A stretch of DNA of 64,000 bases from Larix kaempferi (lineage: Eukaryota > Streptophyta > Pinopsida > Pinales > Pinaceae), in the NCBI GenBank assembly GCA_027924585.1, contig BSBM01000637.1, forward strand, positions 248,001-312,000. The letters are read 5' to 3'. This document shows positions 61,560-64,000 of the stretch, piece after piece. The notes under the pieces were generated by a model. The model saw only the letters and a list, made by a program, of their open reading frames with translations, made no database searches and was not told the DNA's origin. A program made the translations under genes and the position numbers. Every line of letters starts with the position of its first letter. The first letter of the stretch is position 1.

Positions 61560-61960
61560 TGGTGTGCCAGTCAAGAATGTTGTTGGCCATATGGTCTGCT
61601 ACACTATTGAGGTTTCTTGGGACATGTGTAAATGAAATGGATTCAAACTGTCGAGCCATTTGTTTAGTGCACAAAAATTTTCTGAAAAGACAGGGATCGC
61701 GTACCTGGTAATCATTGTTGAGCTAGGAAACAAGGAGTTGTGAGTCCAAGAAAACGTTGAGGTGACGTATGCTCATTTGGAGAGCTGCGGCCAAGAGACC
61801 GGTCACGGCATCGTATTCAGCTTGGTTGTTGGTGGCAGCACCTAAACACACTCCGTCGATGTGGATCAATCATGTGAAGGGGAGTATATTACCCAAGCTG
61901 CTGAGGCCAGATTGGGGGACCAACGGTTTGCACCATCAGCGAAACCGACGTAGCAGAGTG
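61560..61960 (-). pseudogene. Additional RNase H downstream of integrase, Tat-minus
   Basis: The minus strand reads FADGANRWSPNLASAAWVIY and, after a frameshift, GVCLGAATNNQAEYDAVTGL, FLDSQLLVS, a stop, LNNDYQVRDPCLFRKFL, then FTHVPRNLNSVADHMANNIL and DWHT. The D-G, E (NNQAEY) and D (LDSQLLV) catalytic residues of a type I RNase H are visible. Tat-type elements are known for a second, archaeal-like RNase H, and this fits. One stop and one frameshift disable it. Confidence 0.75.
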
Positions 61961-62159
61961 GAACAGGAGCCATCTGTGGTCATGCAGAGAAAACAAATAT
62001 TTAGGTTTTTTTGAATTTTTTGTGAAAAAATAAAATAATAATGTACAATAATGGAAGGTGGTGTCCATCAGGTTTACTATGGGTAAAATCGTTTGAGGTA
62101 TAACCCATTGCGTCGGTTGCGTAGGGGTTTCCTTCTGAATCGGTCAGAATGTATGCCCC
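61961..62159 (-). pseudogene. Integrase C-terminal tail, Tat-minus
   Basis: The frame that continues from 62160 reads GAYILTDSEGNPYATDAMGY, the usual small barrel-like end of gypsy integrases, then breaks up before the RNase H. A TGA at about 62160 separates it from the upstream part. Confidence 0.5.
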
Positions 62160-63134
62160 CTATCCAAGGCAAGTGTGTATAATATATGGGCCTTGCCACA
62201 TGGACACAAACTTTCCTTTCCCGGTTTTGTCATGAGCCTGATCGTAGGCGAGGACAAGGTCCCCTTCAGTAAAAGTTCTTGGGTGGACATGTTTATCATA
62301 ATTCAATTTGGATCGGTTCTTGGCTGCTTCCATGGTTTGAAGGGCTGTGCGCCGATCTTCATCGGCCTGCTCCAGGAGTAGTAAGCGTTGCTCAATTGGG
62401 GCAGTGTCCAGTAGGAGTTCAACGGCCATATGTAGGGTTGGAATCTGGCACTCAATGGGGAGGACGGATTCGACACCGTGAACTAAGTGGAAAGGGGTAA
62501 AACCGGGGGGTACATCAGGCCATGTGTCAATGTGGTGCTCTATAATGGCGGGGTCAAGACCAGGAATTTCGGTATAGGACCAGGCAAAGACATCACGGAA
62601 TTCTTCGAAACGTTTTTTGTATTCTCCAATCTCATGCTCACTGCAGGAGGATCCTAAGGTAATGATTTCAAGGGCACCAGGTGGGTCAGAGATATCGATG
62701 TGGATGACGGGTGAGATATTGGCCATGTTACCTTCCTCAAAGGCATCAGGAGCAGGAATAGGATCCTTAAACCAGTCGACTTTAGTAGGAAGGAAATCTT
62801 TGGACTCAACCGTGAATTGGGTAGCGGTGGTAGAGGAGGATTCTTCTGGGAGGAAATAGGAACGATGGTGTATGTCGTCCCAGGGATAATCCGGGGCAGT
62901 GAGAGCTTCTAGAATCTCCTCATCATTGCAGAAACTTTGAGTGGTCAAATCGGTTGACGAGGTAGTGGTAGTCGAAGAGATCATATAAATGGTGTTAATC
63001 TCTCTGGATGGGGATGGTACGGGAGGGTAGATCTCCTCAATTGTGGGGGGCGCCGTCTCAAGGTCCAAATTATTCATCTCGTAGAGAGCTGCCCTGTAAT
63101 CTGGGATATTAGGACAGTGATGTGAGTAATGGCC
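62160..63134 (-). pseudogene. In-frame fusion of RT start and integrase end, Tat-minus
   Basis: An open minus frame carries a long acidic linker, then EYKKRFEEFRDVFAWSYTEI, PGLDPAIIEHHIDTWPDV (the RT N-terminus) and directly after that PPGFTPFHLVHGVESVLPIE, the integrase C-terminal domain, ending DLVLAYDQAHDKTGKGKFVS. RT catalysis, the first RNase H and the integrase catalytic core are missing. The frame is kept across the junction at about 62500-62515. The upstream side continues in the same frame from 63968 across one stop (63135). Confidence 0.8.
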
Positions 63135-64000
63135 TTAAATACCGCATATCGCACAAGGGTGGTTGGTACGCAGTGATTTATCACGAGGCTTGGGGTTTGG
63201 GTCGAGTTTGAAAACCAGGATGTTGGGATCATCGTCAAGCATTTGCATGTGTTCCTGTAATGCGGGTAATTGTGGACATTGATGAGTTGGATGGCCTAAC
63301 TCATCACACAACGAGCATTTAGGAGGAGCACGAAACACGGGGGGAGGTTTAACTGCTTTGGGAGGAGGTACCGCAATGTATGGTTGTGGGCCTCTACCCC
63401 CAGTGGGCTTGATAAGAGGAGGGGGATTCGTAGAAGATGAAGGGGTAGTGACACCGGGAGGTGGTTGAGTAAAAGTGACAATGGGTTGCACCGGTTGTAG
63501 AACGACATTTGTTGTCGGCGGGGGAACGGGAGGCGAAAGATACCACATGGGTAATCCCAAGGTTAACCCGGGGAGACTAAGGGTAGCCATAACCGGAGCG
63601 CTTACTACGCCCGAGGGAGGGAATAGAAAGGGGATTGTGTGGATGGGTGTAACACCAATGTGACTAGGGACCAATGGTGGTTTAGGTAACAAGGGTGGTT
63701 GATTGTTGGGTGTTTGTGTATTGTGGGACAGGGTACATAGGTCAGATACTTTGGGCGCTGGTGACGGGGGTGGAATGGATTGGAATGTAGAAGTCATTGG
63801 TGTGTCGGAGTAAAGTCTGGGTCCCACGGAGGATACAAATGAGGTAGTTGCACCACAAACAGGTTGTTCAACCATGGGGAGAACATTTTCTGGTGTAGCG
63901 GGGGCCTTGGGATCGTAATAGGTGAGTTGGTCGACCTTGACCACGCGTCCGTCATGGGGGAACATCATGGTACGAAAAATGGATGAGGCAACTGCCCGCA
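63135..64000 (-). pseudogene. Protease tail, Pro-rich region and zinc knuckles, Tat-minus (partial)
   Basis: From the window edge the minus frame reads AVASSIFRTMMFPHDGRVVK, VDQLTYYDPKAP, then a Pro-rich region with LSLPGLTLGLPMW and knuckles CSLCDELGHPTHQC and CAICGI-stop-GHYSHHC. The TAA at 63135-63137 falls inside the second knuckle, and the frame continues. The first part equals the protease end of Tat-plus (STLFRVMYFPHHGNVVTIDQ). Having the protease tail before the knuckles is the reverse of Tat-plus. The gene is cut by the window edge. Confidence 0.75.

Larger units (their letters stand above)
54636..64000 (-). mobile_element. Tat-minus: Tat-type gypsy element with antisense PMD gene
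   Basis: Reading the minus strand from the right edge: protease tail, Pro-rich region with zinc knuckles, RT start fused to integrase end, RNase H, then an opposite-strand PMD gene, the 149-bp tandem repeat, hairpins, spacer, polypurine tract and 3' LTR (54636-55350). The left target flank is atact (54631-54635). The gag start, PBS and 5' LTR are beyond the window. LSLPGLTLGLPMW and the protease tail are shared with Tat-plus, so the two are relatives in opposite directions; their LTRs differ. Confidence 0.8.

Overview
The window is plant nuclear DNA made almost entirely of LTR retrotransposons nested inside one another. I found no host gene, tRNA, rRNA or CRISPR locus that I can defend. The abundance of Ty1/copia, chromovirus-type Ty3/gypsy and Tat/Ogre-type Ty3/gypsy elements, the TGGTATCAGAGC-type primer binding sites and the depth of nesting point to a land plant with a large, repeat-rich genome. 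A gymnosperm or a similar large genome is plausible, but the sequence alone does not settle the species.

Left part (1-14839). A very decayed plus-strand Ty3/gypsy element (gypsy I, about 2780-12720) carries gag, zinc knuckles, protease, RT, RNase H and integrase, all broken by stops. It is interrupted by a solo copia-type LTR (4314-5063) and by a short non-autonomous copia element (copia V, 8987-11815) that splits the integrase gene. A solo LTR with a perfect 5-bp target duplication (12863-14164) lies just downstream.

Middle part (14840-44232). Copia I is on the minus strand and is split by two large insertions. The first, copia II (17245-30100, duplication ttccg), itself contains the plus-strand copia III (20540-26489, duplication agtac). 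The second, at 31485-43964 (duplication ccttc), is a head-to-tail array of a chromovirus-type gypsy element with four LTRs and three internal regions. All three regions share the same internal deletions of RT and of the integrase core. Copia I pol then resumes, and is cut at 44233.

Right part (44233-64000). A Tat/Ogre-like plus-strand element (LTR 44233-45258, gag-protease 47481-49031, no pol seen) follows its protease with a long array of short hairpins. Copia IV (minus, from 52116) is inserted in its tail. A second Tat-type element (Tat-minus, 54636 to beyond the right edge) is inserted in copia IV. Tat-minus has a protease tail, zinc knuckles, an in-frame RT/integrase deletion fusion, a downstream RNase H, an antisense plant-mobile-domain (PMD) gene with its own TATA box and a GT-AG intron, an exact 149-bp tandem repeat and a related hairpin array. 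A solo LTR (59765-61210, duplication gaccg) sits two codons before the PMD stop codon. By inference, everything from 14840 to the right edge lies inside copia I.

The most interesting signals are the stem-covarying hairpin arrays shared by the two Tat-type elements, the spliced antisense PMD gene with a 33-bp palindromic repeat near its start, and the four-LTR array bounded by a single target duplication.
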